DNA of 64,000 nucleotides from positions 496,001 to 560,000 of the forward strand of contig NZ_JUHG01000011.1 of the NCBI RefSeq assembly GCF_000799715.1. Direction: 5' to 3'. Positions within the stretch are counted from its first letter, which is position 1, and each line of letters starts with the position of its first letter. This DNA comes from Martinezella rhizogenes (lineage in GTDB: Bacteria; Pseudomonadota; Alphaproteobacteria; Rhizobiales; Rhizobiaceae). Both the position numbers and the translations under genes were made by a program. The notes under the pieces were generated by a model. The model was not told the origin of the DNA, did no database searches, and saw only the letters and a list, made by a program, of their open reading frames with translations. This document shows, in pieces, positions 17,974 to 27,932 of the stretch.

Positions 17974-18385
17974 TCTCTAATCAGTCCCCGTGTCATGCTG
18001 TAGCCTCGAGACAGGCGGTGCTGTTTTCAAATCGGCCGCGATGTTCCTAACATCGTTTAACCATCAAAATGAAAACGGCCAGCCCCGCCTTTCGTTCAAT
18101 GCCTCAACTTCGTGTGAGAAAGCAAAGGCGTGCTTCGCGGTTTAATTCACACAAAATTATGATATTATTAGTTAATTTTTTATTGAATTTTCCTGCGGTT
18201 TTCACGCGCGCCTAAGTACGCTGCAAAGAATATCCACGGAGCGTGTTAAAAAGAACACGCCTTCCCCGCGCACTCAAAAACATGATGAGTTTAGTCATGA
18301 AATAGAAGCGCCAGCTGTTTTCTTGCGCGCCATTCGGACCTATATGGCAGCTATCTTTTTCAACGGAAAAGCAGGACCAGGGATC
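17974..18385. other. Intergenic region between the L,D-transpeptidase gene and fumC
   Basis: A 412-bp divergent intergenic region with no coding signal. It contains an AT-rich stretch at about 18145-18192, likely promoter DNA, and TTAACCAT at 18057-18064 that matches a CtrA half-site upstream of the transpeptidase gene. No hairpin terminator or RNA gene is evident. Confidence 0.5.
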
Positions 18386-19777
18386 ATGACCTCCACCCGC
18401 ACCGAAACCGACACTTTTGGCCCGATCGAAGTGGCAAGCGACCGCTATTGGGGCGCACAGGCGCAGCGCTCGCTCGGCAACTTCAAGATCGGCTGGGAGA
18501 AGCAGCCGTTGTCGATCGTCCGCGCGCTGGGCATCGTCAAGCAGGCAGCGGCTCGCGCCAATGTGGCGCTCGGCCAACTGGACCCCGCTCTCGGTAAAGT
18601 GATCGCCGAGGCGGCGCAGGAAGTCATCGACGGCAAGCTCAACGAGCACTTTCCGCTGGTCGTCTGGCAGACGGGATCCGGCACGCAATCGAACATGAAT
18701 GCCAATGAAGTAATCTCCAACCGCGCGATCGAAATGCTCGGTGGCGTCATGGGCTCCAAGAAGCCGGTGCATCCCAACGATCACGTCAACATGAGCCAGT
18801 CGTCCAACGACACCTATCCGACGGCCATGCACATCGCCTGCGCCGAGCAGATCGTTCACCACCTGTTGCCGAGCCTTCGCCACCTGCATGCGGCGCTCGA
18901 AAAGAAGGTCGCCGACTTCGCCCACATCATCAAGATCGGCCGCACCCACACGCAGGACGCGACGCCGCTGACGCTGGGCCAGGAGTTTTCCGGCTATGCG
19001 GCCCAGGTCGCCTCAGCCATCAAGCGTATCGAACTGACGCTGCCGGGTCTTAGTGAACTCGCCCAGGGCGGCACGGCTGTGGGAACCGGCCTCAATGCGC
19101 CGATCGGCTTTGCCGAAAAGGTGGCCGACGAGATCGCCACGATCACCGGCCTGCCCTTCGTCACCGCGCCGAACAAGTTCGAGGCGCTTGCCGCCCATGA
19201 TTCGATGGTCTTCAGTCATGGCGCCATCAACGCCGCCGCGGCCGCTCTCTTCAAGATCGCCAACGACATCCGCCTGCTCGGCTCCGGTCCGCGCGCCGGC
19301 CTCGGCGAATTGTCACTGCCGGAAAACGAGCCGGGTTCGTCGATCATGCCGGGCAAGGTCAACCCTACCCAGTGCGAAGCCCTGACGCAGGTCTGCATCC
19401 ACATCTTCGGCAACAACGCCGCGCTGACCTTCGCTGACAGCCAAGGTCATTTCGAACTCAACGTCTACAACCCGATGATGGCCTATAACTTCCTGCAGTC
19501 GGTGCAACTGCTCGGTGACGCCGCCGTTTCCTTCACCGACAATTGCATCGTCGGCATCGAGGCACGCGAGGACAATATCAAGGCGGGCCTTGAGCGCTCG
19601 CTGATGCTGGTGACGGCGCTCGCCCCGAAAATCGGCTACGACAACGCCGCCAAGATCGCCAAGACCGCGCACAAGAACGGCACGACGCTGAAGGAAGAAG
19701 CCTTGGCAAGCGGGCTGGTTTCAGCTGAGGATTACGATGCGATCGTCCGGCCGGAGACCATGATCGGGCCGAAGTAG
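18386..19777 (+). CDS. fumC: Class II fumarate hydratase
   Basis: A 463-residue TCA-cycle enzyme converting fumarate and malate, of the iron-free, oxygen-stable class II type. The superfamily signature [13 protein letters not shown] (about 317-329) and the substrate motifs [10 protein letters not shown] (about 97-106), [13 protein letters not shown] and [10 protein letters not shown] are all intact. ATG at 18386 is chosen (the frame is open further upstream) because it begins the standard N-terminus and follows CAGGG. It is followed after 196 bp by a class I fumarase on the same strand. Confidence 0.97.
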   Translation: MTSTRTETDTFGPIEVASDRYWGAQAQRSLGNFKIGWEKQPLSIVRALGIVKQAAARANVALGQLDPALGKVIAEAAQEVIDGKLNEHFPLVVWQTGSGTQSNMNANEVISNRAIEMLGGVMGSKKPVHPNDHVNMSQSSNDTYPTAMHIACAEQIVHHLLPSLRHLHAALEKKVADFAHIIKIGRTHTQDATPLTLGQEFSGYAAQVASAIKRIELTLPGLSELAQGGTAVGTGLNAPIGFAEKVADEIATITGLPFVTAPNKFEALAAHDSMVFSHGAINAAAAALFKIANDIRLLGSGPRAGLGELSLPENEPGSSIMPGKVNPTQCEALTQVCIHIFGNNAALTFADSQGHFELNVYNPMMAYNFLQSVQLLGDAAVSFTDNCIVGIEAREDNIKAGLERSLMLVTALAPKIGYDNAAKIAKTAHKNGTTLKEEALASGLVSAEDYDAIVRPETMIGPK

Positions 19778-19973
19778 GTTCAGCCTACAAAGAAAGAGCT
19801 TCCGGCGGCGGCCGGGAGTCCACCCCGTTTGCGATATGATTGTCCGTCGACACAGACAATCTCCTATTTTGAAATTCCATCGTAGCAGCCAAGCAATTGC
19901 ATTTGGACCCTGCCGGATTTAGACCGTTTCCAAACGTCTCTTCCGCCACTTCTAGGCATTGAAAGGTCCACGC

Positions 19974-21581
<1,608 letters not shown>

Positions 21582-21601
21582 CCATTTTACCGGAATAGAG
21601 A

Positions 21602-21631
21602 GAAAGAAGGCGCCGTCTGGCGCCTTCTTTC
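21602..21631 (+). terminator. Terminator after the class I fumarase
   Basis: A perfect 13-bp stem (GAAAGAAGGCGCC and complement) with a GTCT loop; the right arm ends in the T-rich TTCTTTC. It lies 20 bp after the stop. Confidence 0.85.
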
Positions 21632-21774
21632 CAAGTATATCTCTATATGAAAGCAATTAATTCTGAATCTTAGATTGCAGATAAAATTTGATATTAATTG
21701 GCTTATTTCTTTTCAAAGATTCTTAGGCTAAGTAAAGCTAGTGCTTTCATGAATTGATATTATGGAGTTCGCCG

Positions 21775-22842
21775 ATGAATACGGTGGTTGCGCCCAAGGC
21801 GCAAGTTCCCGACGTGGCAGGACAGATTACCTATGCCATGCGGTCCATGGGCGTCGCACCTATCCCGCGCAACTACGAATTGTTCTATGAAGCCTATATC
21901 GGCTCCAATCCTGTTCTGACCCGCGAGCTCGCCGCCCTCGGCAGCAACGCCACGCAAGAAGAGCTGGATACGATCGGTACGCGGCATTTCGCCAACCACA
22001 CCGGCCGCGTTTTCGATGAGGCCCATGCCCGCATCATCACTGAATTAGACGGCGTGTTGCGCGCGCTTCAGCAAGAGCAGGCCTCCCTGGAAAGCTACAA
22101 CCGGCTGCTCGGCGAAACCTGCCAGCGCATCATGTCCAAAAACAACAACAGCGCTGACCTGTTGCGCAGCGCCATCGATATCCTGACCGAGGCGACTGGA
22201 GACACCATGGCGCATGGTGAACGGACCGTCGAGAACGTCAATCAGCGCAGCCACGAAATGGACCAGGTCCGGAAGGAGCTGGACGAATACAAGCGAATCG
22301 CCAACACCGACGCGCTGACACGGCTCTCCAATCGCCGCGCCTTCGACGATCGCCTGGCTGCCGTCTTCGACAACCAGATGGTCAGGCCCGTGACGGCGCT
22401 AGTGCTGGCAGATATCGATCATTTCAAGAAGATCAACGACAGCTTCGGCCATCCGGTCGGCGACAAGATCCTGGCGACCGTCGCCTCTGTCATTCGCGCC
22501 AACGTCCGCCGCGAAGCCTTCGTCGCCCGTACCGGCGGCGAGGAGTTTGCGCTGATCCTCGAAGGCTATACGCCGGAAGACGCGCTGGCGACCTGCGAAC
22601 GCATCCGCCGCGCGCTGGAGGCAACGCCCTTCAAGAATTCGCGTACCAGAGTGAATTACGGCCCGATCACCATCTCGCTCGGCGTCTGCATGGCTTCCGA
22701 CGCCGCGGACCCCAGCCAACTCTATGGAAAGGCAGACATCGCGCTTTATTCCGCCAAGAATGCCGGCCGCAATTGCAGCTACGCCTATCAGAACGGCATG
22801 CAGAAAGACTTCGCGAAAAGTTGGCTTATCTATAAGACATAA
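21775..22842 (+). CDS. Diguanylate cyclase (GGDEF), soluble
   Basis: A 355-residue protein without membrane helices. Residues about 1-165 are a helical N-terminal region of unclear family that may be a sensor or dimerisation module; residues about 180-345 are a GGDEF domain with LADIDHFKKINDSFGHPVGDKIL and an intact catalytic GGEEF (TGGEEFALIL). The product is expected to be cyclic di-GMP from two GTP. The inhibitory I-site normally reads RxxD five residues before the GGEEF; here the aligned segment is RREA, so product inhibition may be lost. ATG at 21775 with GGAG eight bases upstream is preferred over an in-frame TTG at 21754. Monocistronic. Confidence 0.92.
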   Translation: MNTVVAPKAQVPDVAGQITYAMRSMGVAPIPRNYELFYEAYIGSNPVLTRELAALGSNATQEELDTIGTRHFANHTGRVFDEAHARIITELDGVLRALQQEQASLESYNRLLGETCQRIMSKNNNSADLLRSAIDILTEATGDTMAHGERTVENVNQRSHEMDQVRKELDEYKRIANTDALTRLSNRRAFDDRLAAVFDNQMVRPVTALVLADIDHFKKINDSFGHPVGDKILATVASVIRANVRREAFVARTGGEEFALILEGYTPEDALATCERIRRALEATPFKNSRTRVNYGPITISLGVCMASDAADPSQLYGKADIALYSAKNAGRNCSYAYQNGMQKDFAKSWLIYKT

Positions 22843-22856
22843 AAGCAAGGCCAACG

Positions 22857-22894
22857 GCCGCCGGCGATATCCTCGTGGAAGCGCCGGCGGCTTT
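22857..22894 (+). terminator. Probable terminator after the diguanylate cyclase gene
   Basis: A perfect 10-bp GC stem (GCCGCCGGCG / CGCCGGCGGC) with a 15-base loop, followed by only CTTTC. It lies 14 bp after the stop and just before the end of the opposing PPOX gene, so it may serve both directions. Confidence 0.6.
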
Positions 22895-22896
22895 CA

Positions 22897-23505
22897 TTAC
22901 CACATGCTCTTGGCGGCGCGCACCGGCCATTCGCGGTCATAGGTTTCCTGGTCGAAATCGCCCTTCGCCGCCTTCAGCAACATGCCAGGCGTCGGCAGGC
23001 TGGCCGGATCGACGAACCTCTCCGAATTCCAGAGCTCCGCACGCATCACTGCCCGCGCGCATTGGAAATAGACTTCGTCGATGGTGATCACCACGACGCT
23101 GCGTGGATGCTTGCCATCCATTTCGAAGCTCGCCAGTAGGCTTTCCTCAATGGAGACGACGGCGCGGCCATTGAGCCGCATCGTCGTGTTCGAGCCGGGA
23201 ATCAGAAACATCAGCGCGATACGCGGATCGCGGACGATATTGGCGAGCGAATCGACGCGATTGTTGCCGCGCCAGTCGGGAAGCAGCAGCGTCTTGTCAT
23301 CCTCTACCCGCACGATGCCGCCGAGATCGCCGCGCGGCGAGCAATCCAACCCTTCCGGGCCGACCGTTGCCAGCGCCATGAATGGGGACGCCTCGATCAT
23401 CAAACGGTAAAGCGGCGTCAGCGCATTCGTCACCTTGGCGGTCGCAGGCTCGCCGGCACCACCGTAAAGTTCATTCAATTCTTCAACGGAAGTGATGATC
23501 CGCAT
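22897..23505 (-). CDS. Pyridoxamine 5'-phosphate oxidase-family FMN protein
   Basis: A 202-residue split-barrel flavoprotein of the PPOX family, the subgroup often labelled MSMEG_1061-like. The characteristic strand and loop segments FMALATVGPEGLDCSPRGD, LLLPDWRGNNRVDSL and NIVRDPRIALMFLIPG are visible; they bind FMN at a dimer interface. It is not PdxH, as the PdxH substrate-binding C-terminus is absent; members of this subgroup may use F420 or FMN and have no agreed substrate. Start is ATG at 23505 behind GAGG; an ATG four codons upstream (23517) is also possible. Convergent with the cyclase gene. Confidence 0.85.
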   Translation of the reverse strand: MRIITSVEELNELYGGAGEPATAKVTNALTPLYRLMIEASPFMALATVGPEGLDCSPRGDLGGIVRVEDDKTLLLPDWRGNNRVDSLANIVRDPRIALMFLIPGSNTTMRLNGRAVVSIEESLLASFEMDGKHPRSVVVITIDEVYFQCARAVMRAELWNSERFVDPASLPTPGMLLKAAKGDFDQETYDREWPVRAAKSMW

Positions 23506-23563
23506 GTTGCCTCGCATCTTTTAAAACCGGATACCGGCGGGTTGGGCGCAAGGCATGACGTGG

Positions 23564-24538
23564 CTATGACACGCGCCGCGCTCGAGTCCGGGAAAAGGAT
23601 ATCACCGTTTCACCGTCGGTTTCGAGCGCATTTTCGTCCTCGCTTGCAAATTGCGCCTCCGCCAGGAACGCACCGATTGCCTCCAGCACCGGAGCGGCGC
23701 TGACGATGCGGCGGTGGCCGAATCCGTTCGCCCAGAGCATGCGAACATCGCCGCCTGCCCTCTCATAGGCGCGCGCGTGATCAGCGCTCACTTCCTTGTC
23801 ATCCTCGGCGTGGACGACCAGTACCGGCCGGCCGAGATCGCTCGCTCCGCGCCCGGCATCATAATCCTTCAATAGCCTACCGGTGACCCGGCCGACTTCC
23901 GCCTCGAGCGCCGCCTGAGTCTTCGGATTAAGTTCCATCAGCCCGCCAAAATCGGTGAACAACCAGCCCATCGCGCTCGGTGCGCCGATCAGCACGAGCC
24001 GCTCCGGCAGAACCGGCTCGATATCAGGCAGGAAACCCGCCGCTGCAAGCGCAATGGAGGCGCCGCCGAAGGAGTGACCGATGGTCGCATCGAAGGCGCC
24101 GAATCGCGCCGCCGCCGCCGCGATGGCGGAAACAGCGAGGCGCAGATTGAGGAACCGCCCCGGGGAACGACCATGGCCCGGCAGGTCGAGTGCGATCACC
24201 TCGGCACCCGAATCGGCAAGGAAAGCAGCCAGTTCCGACATGTATTCGCTGCTGGAACCCCAGCCATGGACCACCAGGTAACGCGCGCGCCGGCCTTTGG
24301 CGCCGCCGTTGAAACGATGGGCCATTGCCCGTCCTCCGGGGAAAGACAATATGATCGCCTCGGTGGAAGCAAGCCGCGCCCTGCCCTCGGCGTGAGCGGC
24401 CTTGGCCTTGGCGCCCTGGGGCCGGCGCGACGGCGTCAGGCAAAAGAGCTTGAAGGCAGCCCGACCGGCAAGCCTTGGCGAAACACGACCGAGGCTGGAC
24501 AATCCCAGCCGGGTGACCTTGAGCGCAAAGGATGGCAT
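23564..24538 (-). CDS. Alpha/beta hydrolase
   Basis: A 324-residue serine hydrolase. The catalytic triad is readable: nucleophile Ser in the elbow GHSFGGASIAL (about residue 164), Asp in VVHAEDDKEVS (about 255) and His in GFGHRRIV (about 285); the oxyanion strand is YLVVHGWGSSSEY. The substrate is unknown. ATG at 24538 is preferred over a TTG at 24562, because the longer form would place the start inside the palindrome between this gene and marR. Divergent transcription from a MarR regulator 43 bp away suggests it is the regulator's target. Confidence 0.88.
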   Translation of the reverse strand: MPSFALKVTRLGLSSLGRVSPRLAGRAAFKLFCLTPSRRPQGAKAKAAHAEGRARLASTEAIILSFPGGRAMAHRFNGGAKGRRARYLVVHGWGSSSEYMSELAAFLADSGAEVIALDLPGHGRSPGRFLNLRLAVSAIAAAAARFGAFDATIGHSFGGASIALAAAGFLPDIEPVLPERLVLIGAPSAMGWLFTDFGGLMELNPKTQAALEAEVGRVTGRLLKDYDAGRGASDLGRPVLVVHAEDDKEVSADHARAYERAGGDVRMLWANGFGHRRIVSAAPVLEAIGAFLAEAQFASEDENALETDGETVISFSRTRARRVS

Positions 24539-24556
24539 AGTGGGAATCCCAAATAT

Positions 24557-24570
24557 GTTCAACTATGAAC
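24557..24570. promoter_or_regulatory. Probable MarR operator
   Basis: A perfect inverted repeat, GTTCA-ACTA-TGAAC, lies in the 43-bp gap between the hydrolase and the marR-type gene; a further TGAAC half-site follows at 24586-24590. Position and symmetry fit a MarR-type dimer repressing both genes. Confidence 0.6.
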
Positions 24571-24581
24571 AATAAAGTACA

Positions 24582-25070
24582 ATGATGAACAAAAATCAAT
24601 CCCTCCCTTGGGATCATCCGCGTTTTCGCAGCTGGATCGCCGTTGGCCGCGCCTGTCAGTTGATGCAACAGTCGCTCGGCCGGGCGCTCGCCCATCTCGA
24701 CATCAAGACGCCGCATCTCGACATCCTCATCAATCTCTTCCGCTTCGAGGGCATTTCGCAGCAGGAACTGGCCCATAAGCTGCTGGTCGGGCGCTCCAAT
24801 ATGAGCATGCTGCTACCGCAGATGGAAAAACGCGGCCTGATCGAGCGCCGTGGCGACAAATATGACAAGCGCGTCCTGCGGCTTTATCTGACCGCCGAGG
24901 GCCGCCGTGTCACCGAAGAGGCCATGACCATCCAGACCGGCCTCATCGACCGCATGCTCACGCATGCGCCGATCGAGGAATGTGAGCGGATCGCTACACA
25001 TATGGAGCGCATCATCGGCCTGTTGCTACAGGATGAAAACGAACCGCTGGAAGCCGCCGGCGATCAGTGA
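24582..25070 (+). CDS. MarR-family transcriptional regulator
   Basis: A 162-residue winged-helix regulator. The MarR core is visible at about residues 45-110: LFRFEGISQQELAHKLLVGRSNMSMLL as the recognition helices and EKRGLIERRGDKYDKRVLRLYLTAEG as the wing. Flanking helices form the dimer interface. Tandem ATGs at 24582 and 24585 are both possible; no strong ribosome site is seen. It probably represses itself and the divergent hydrolase via the GTTCA-N4-TGAAC palindrome. Its last 7 bases overlap the convergent ltrA-type gene. Confidence 0.92.
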   Translation: MMNKNQSLPWDHPRFRSWIAVGRACQLMQQSLGRALAHLDIKTPHLDILINLFRFEGISQQELAHKLLVGRSNMSMLLPQMEKRGLIERRGDKYDKRVLRLYLTAEGRRVTEEAMTIQTGLIDRMLTHAPIEECERIATHMERIIGLLLQDENEPLEAAGDQ

Positions 25071-26263
25071 TTGCCGGGAGGTCGCGCAAGCGGTACGGCA
25101 CGGGTCAGCGACGCATATTCCCAGATCGCCACCACCACCAGCACGGCCGTCGCGAGAATGCCGAGCTGATAGACGGCGACCATCGGCAGCGTCAAAAGCA
25201 GCAGCGCCAGTCCGACAAGCCCGGCCAGATGCGACAATGGCGGCCGGCCGGTCGTCGCGCCCTTGAACCAGAGATTGCCGATCAGGAACACCGCCGGACC
25301 GCCGAGGACCGCGGCTGCGATATGCAGATCGGCCTGATCGTGGGAATGGGAAAACAAGAACTCGTCGCTGACGACGCTCAGGATGATGCCGGCGAGAATG
25401 GGGATATGCGCATAGGTGAAAGCCTGGCGCGCCAGGCTGCCGGGCGTTTCATCGTGCTCGATGCGATGGGCGGCGCGTTCATGACCGAACTGGAAATAGA
25501 TCCACCACATGGCAACGGTGCCAACGAAAGTAGTGACGAACACGACGATCATCAGCGGTGAAAGTGGCTCTTCCGCAAAGGTCTTGCCCGCCAGAAGCAC
25601 TGCTTCCCCCAAGCAAATAATGATGAACAAGGCGCAGCGCTCGGCAAGATGCGCACCGGAAACATTCCAATCCGCGGTGGTCGACTTGCCGAGACCGGGC
25701 ACGCGGAAGCCGAGAGCGGGGCCTGCATATTCGATCACCAGCGCCACAAGCCACAGCGCAACCTGCGTCTCGCCTCCCAAGAGCGCGCCGCCAATCCAGA
25801 AGATGCCCGACAGGATCAACCAGCTCGAGATGCGCAGAAAGTTACGGTGATTGCCTGCGTTGACACCCCTCAAGGCATGGGCCGTGAACAGCGAGCGCCC
25901 GACCTGCATGAAGACATAGGCGCCGGCAAAGAAAATCGCCTTCTCGCCGAAGGCATCCGGGATCGACGCCGAAAGCACCAGCCCGGCAAACATCAGCACG
26001 AACAACATGATACGGACCGGCATGCGGTCAGGATCGAGCCAGTTCGTCACCCAGGCGGTGAAGACCCACACCCACCAGACGGCAAAGACCAGCATAATGG
26101 CTTCGAGAGCGCCAAGCAGCGTAAAATGGTTGGCCAACGCATGGGAAAGCTGGGAGATCGAAAAGACGAAGACCAGATCGAAAAACAGTTCGACGAAAGA
26201 GACCTTGCTCTCGTTCTTGCTGCCCTTGGCGCGCAGCCAGCTTTCCTTACCCCGACCAACCAT
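25064..26263 (-). CDS. Low temperature requirement A (LtrA)-family membrane protein
   Basis: A 399-residue multi-pass membrane protein, about 10-11 hydrophobic helices. The family-defining N-terminal motif VSFVELFFDLVFVFSISQLS is present (residues 20-39), as are an internal HLAERCALFIIICLGEAVLL segment and AMWWIYFQF. LtrA was named from a cold-sensitive Listeria mutant; its molecular role is not settled. The 3' end overlaps the marR-type gene by 7 bp. A 29-bp gap separates it from the DUF971 gene's stop, so the two may be co-transcribed. Confidence 0.92.
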   Translation of the reverse strand: MVGRGKESWLRAKGSKNESKVSFVELFFDLVFVFSISQLSHALANHFTLLGALEAIMLVFAVWWVWVFTAWVTNWLDPDRMPVRIMLFVLMFAGLVLSASIPDAFGEKAIFFAGAYVFMQVGRSLFTAHALRGVNAGNHRNFLRISSWLILSGIFWIGGALLGGETQVALWLVALVIEYAGPALGFRVPGLGKSTTADWNVSGAHLAERCALFIIICLGEAVLLAGKTFAEEPLSPLMIVVFVTTFVGTVAMWWIYFQFGHERAAHRIEHDETPGSLARQAFTYAHIPILAGIILSVVSDEFLFSHSHDQADLHIAAAVLGGPAVFLIGNLWFKGATTGRPPLSHLAGLVGLALLLLTLPMVAVYQLGILATAVLVVVAIWEYASLTRAVPLARPPGNH

Positions 26264-26292
26264 GCCTGCCCCCTTCGTGCCGAAAAGCTGTA

Positions 26293-26679
26293 TTAATGCG
26301 GCTTGCCCGCAGCATCGCGGCTCAAGCCCTTTTCCTTCAATTCAGCCTCATAGGCCGCAAAAAGCTCCGGACCCTTCTCGCCGAGTTCGCGCAGATAGGT
26401 CCAGGTAAAAATGCCAGTATCATGCATGTCGTCGAAGCCGATGCGCACGGCGTAATTTCCGGTTGGGGTCATCGACATGATGCCGACATTGCGCTTGCCC
26501 GGCACGGTGATCTTCTGCCCCGGCCCATGCCCCTGTACCTCGGCCGATGGCGACAGCACGCGCAGCATCTCCGCCGACAGATCGAAGCTTGTGCCGTCGT
26601 TGAAGCTTACCACCAGATGATGGCGGTCCTTCGATACTCTCAATTCGGTTGGCCAGACGTCGCTCATCGATTGTTCCAT
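26293..26679 (-). CDS. DUF971 domain protein
   Basis: A 128-residue protein nearly all of which is a DUF971 (gamma-butyrobetaine hydroxylase-like N-terminal) domain: [36 protein letters not shown], and [23 protein letters not shown]. Free-standing DUF971 proteins are common in proteobacteria, often beside moaA or Fe-S assembly genes, and their role is unknown. The start is uncertain: ATG at 26679 or 26667, or TTG at 26688. It is divergent from moaA and upstream of the ltrA-type gene. Confidence 0.85.
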   Translation of the reverse strand: MEQSMSDVWPTELRVSKDRHHLVVSFNDGTSFDLSAEMLRVLSPSAEVQGHGPGQKITVPGKRNVGIMSMTPTGNYAVRIGFDDMHDTGIFTWTYLRELGEKGPELFAAYEAELKEKGLSRDAAGKPH

Positions 26680-26801
26680 GCGTTTCAATGCCTATCCGGA
26701 GAAGTAGGCCGGCGTTTCTTCACGCGCAAGTACAATCGAAATGCATTTCCCTTGACGCAACAATCGCCTATGCACACATTAACATGGTAACGGAGGTTTT
26801 C

Positions 26802-27851
26802 GTGAACAGCATTGTTGGTACGATAGGCAATGGATCGCCACTTGTGGCGGATGCGTCACCCATGATCGACCCTTTCGGCCGGGCCGTCACCTATCTGCGC
26901 GTCTCCGTGACCGACCGTTGTGACTTCCGCTGTACCTATTGCATGGCGGAAAACATGACCTTCCTGCCGAAGAAGGACCTGCTGACGCTGGAAGAGCTGA
27001 ACCGGCTCTGTTCCGCCTTCATCGCCAAAGGCGTGCGAAAGATCAGGCTGACCGGCGGCGAACCGCTGGTGCGGAAGAACATCATGTTTCTGGTGCGCGA
27101 ACTCGGCAAGCGCGTTCAGGATGGCGAGCTCGAGGAGTTGACGCTGACGACCAATGGGTCGCAGCTCTCTCGCCATGCCCAGGAGCTTTATGATTGCGGC
27201 GTGCGCCGCATCAACGTCTCGCTCGATACGCTCGACCCCGACAAATTCCGCGCCATCACCCGCTGGGGCGATTTCGCCAAGGTGATGGAGGGCATTGATG
27301 CCGCGCAGAAGGCCGGTCTGAAGATCAAGCTCAATGCCGTGGCGCTCAAGGACTTCAACGAGGCCGAGATCCCCGAGATGCTGCGCTTCGCCCATGGCCG
27401 CGGCATGGACCTGACCGTCATCGAGACGATGCCGATGGGCGAGATCGAGGAGGACCGCACCGACCGGTATCTGCCTCTCTCCAAGCTGCGCGCCGACCTC
27501 GAGCAACAATTCACACTCACTGAAATCCCCTATAAGACCGGCGGCCCAGCCCGCTATGTCGAGGTTGCCGAAACCGGCGGCCGGCTCGGCTTCATCACGC
27601 CGCTCACCCATAATTTCTGCGAGAGTTGCAACCGCGTGCGCCTGACCTGCACCGGCACGCTCTATATGTGCCTCGGTCAGAACGATGCCGCCGACCTGCG
27701 CACGGCGCTGCGGGCAACCGAAGACGACAGCCTCGTCTACGCCGCCATCGACGAAGCCATTACCCGCAAGCCGAAAGGCCACGACTTCATCATCGACCGC
27801 ACCCACAACAGGCCCGCGGTCGCACGCCACATGAGCGTTACGGGCGGCTGA
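26802..27851 (+). CDS. moaA: GTP 3',8-cyclase MoaA (molybdenum cofactor)
   Basis: A 349-residue radical-SAM enzyme starting Moco synthesis: GTP to 3',8-cyclo-GTP. The SAM-cluster motif CRCRC-type spacing is seen as CDFRCTYC (about 40-47), the TGGEPLVRK motif follows, and the second 4Fe-4S site is in [15 protein letters not shown] near residue 275. The C-terminal GG (VTGG) that activates the enzyme is intact. The frame is open 51 codons upstream, but GTG at 26802 is chosen because GGAGG lies 5 bases before it. Divergent from the DUF971 gene, ended by a hairpin. Confidence 0.96.
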   Translation: MNSIVGTIGNGSPLVADASPMIDPFGRAVTYLRVSVTDRCDFRCTYCMAENMTFLPKKDLLTLEELNRLCSAFIAKGVRKIRLTGGEPLVRKNIMFLVRELGKRVQDGELEELTLTTNGSQLSRHAQELYDCGVRRINVSLDTLDPDKFRAITRWGDFAKVMEGIDAAQKAGLKIKLNAVALKDFNEAEIPEMLRFAHGRGMDLTVIETMPMGEIEEDRTDRYLPLSKLRADLEQQFTLTEIPYKTGGPARYVEVAETGGRLGFITPLTHNFCESCNRVRLTCTGTLYMCLGQNDAADLRTALRATEDDSLVYAAIDEAITRKPKGHDFIIDRTHNRPAVARHMSVTGG

Positions 27852-27867
27852 TTTCAGCTATCTAGAC

Positions 27868-27902
27868 AAGAAAATGCCGGGTCAAAAGCCCGGCATTTTC
27901 TT
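27868..27902. terminator. Bidirectional terminator between moaA and the MCP gene
   Basis: A perfect 14-bp stem (AAGAAAATGCCGGG and complement) with the loop TCAAAAG lies between two convergent genes and has A-rich left and T-rich right arms. Confidence 0.9.
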
Positions 27903-27932
27903 CTATTTATCTCTAATTTCTAAACTAAAATC

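Noticed and set aside
18212..18949. Minus-strand frame over the fumC 5' region
   Set aside because: Antisense to the well-supported fumC N-terminus and low in recognisable protein features.
26700..26801. Molybdenum-cofactor riboswitch before moaA
   Set aside because: The leader is only about 100 bp and shares space with the divergent DUF971 promoter; no characteristic Moco-RNA helices were visible.
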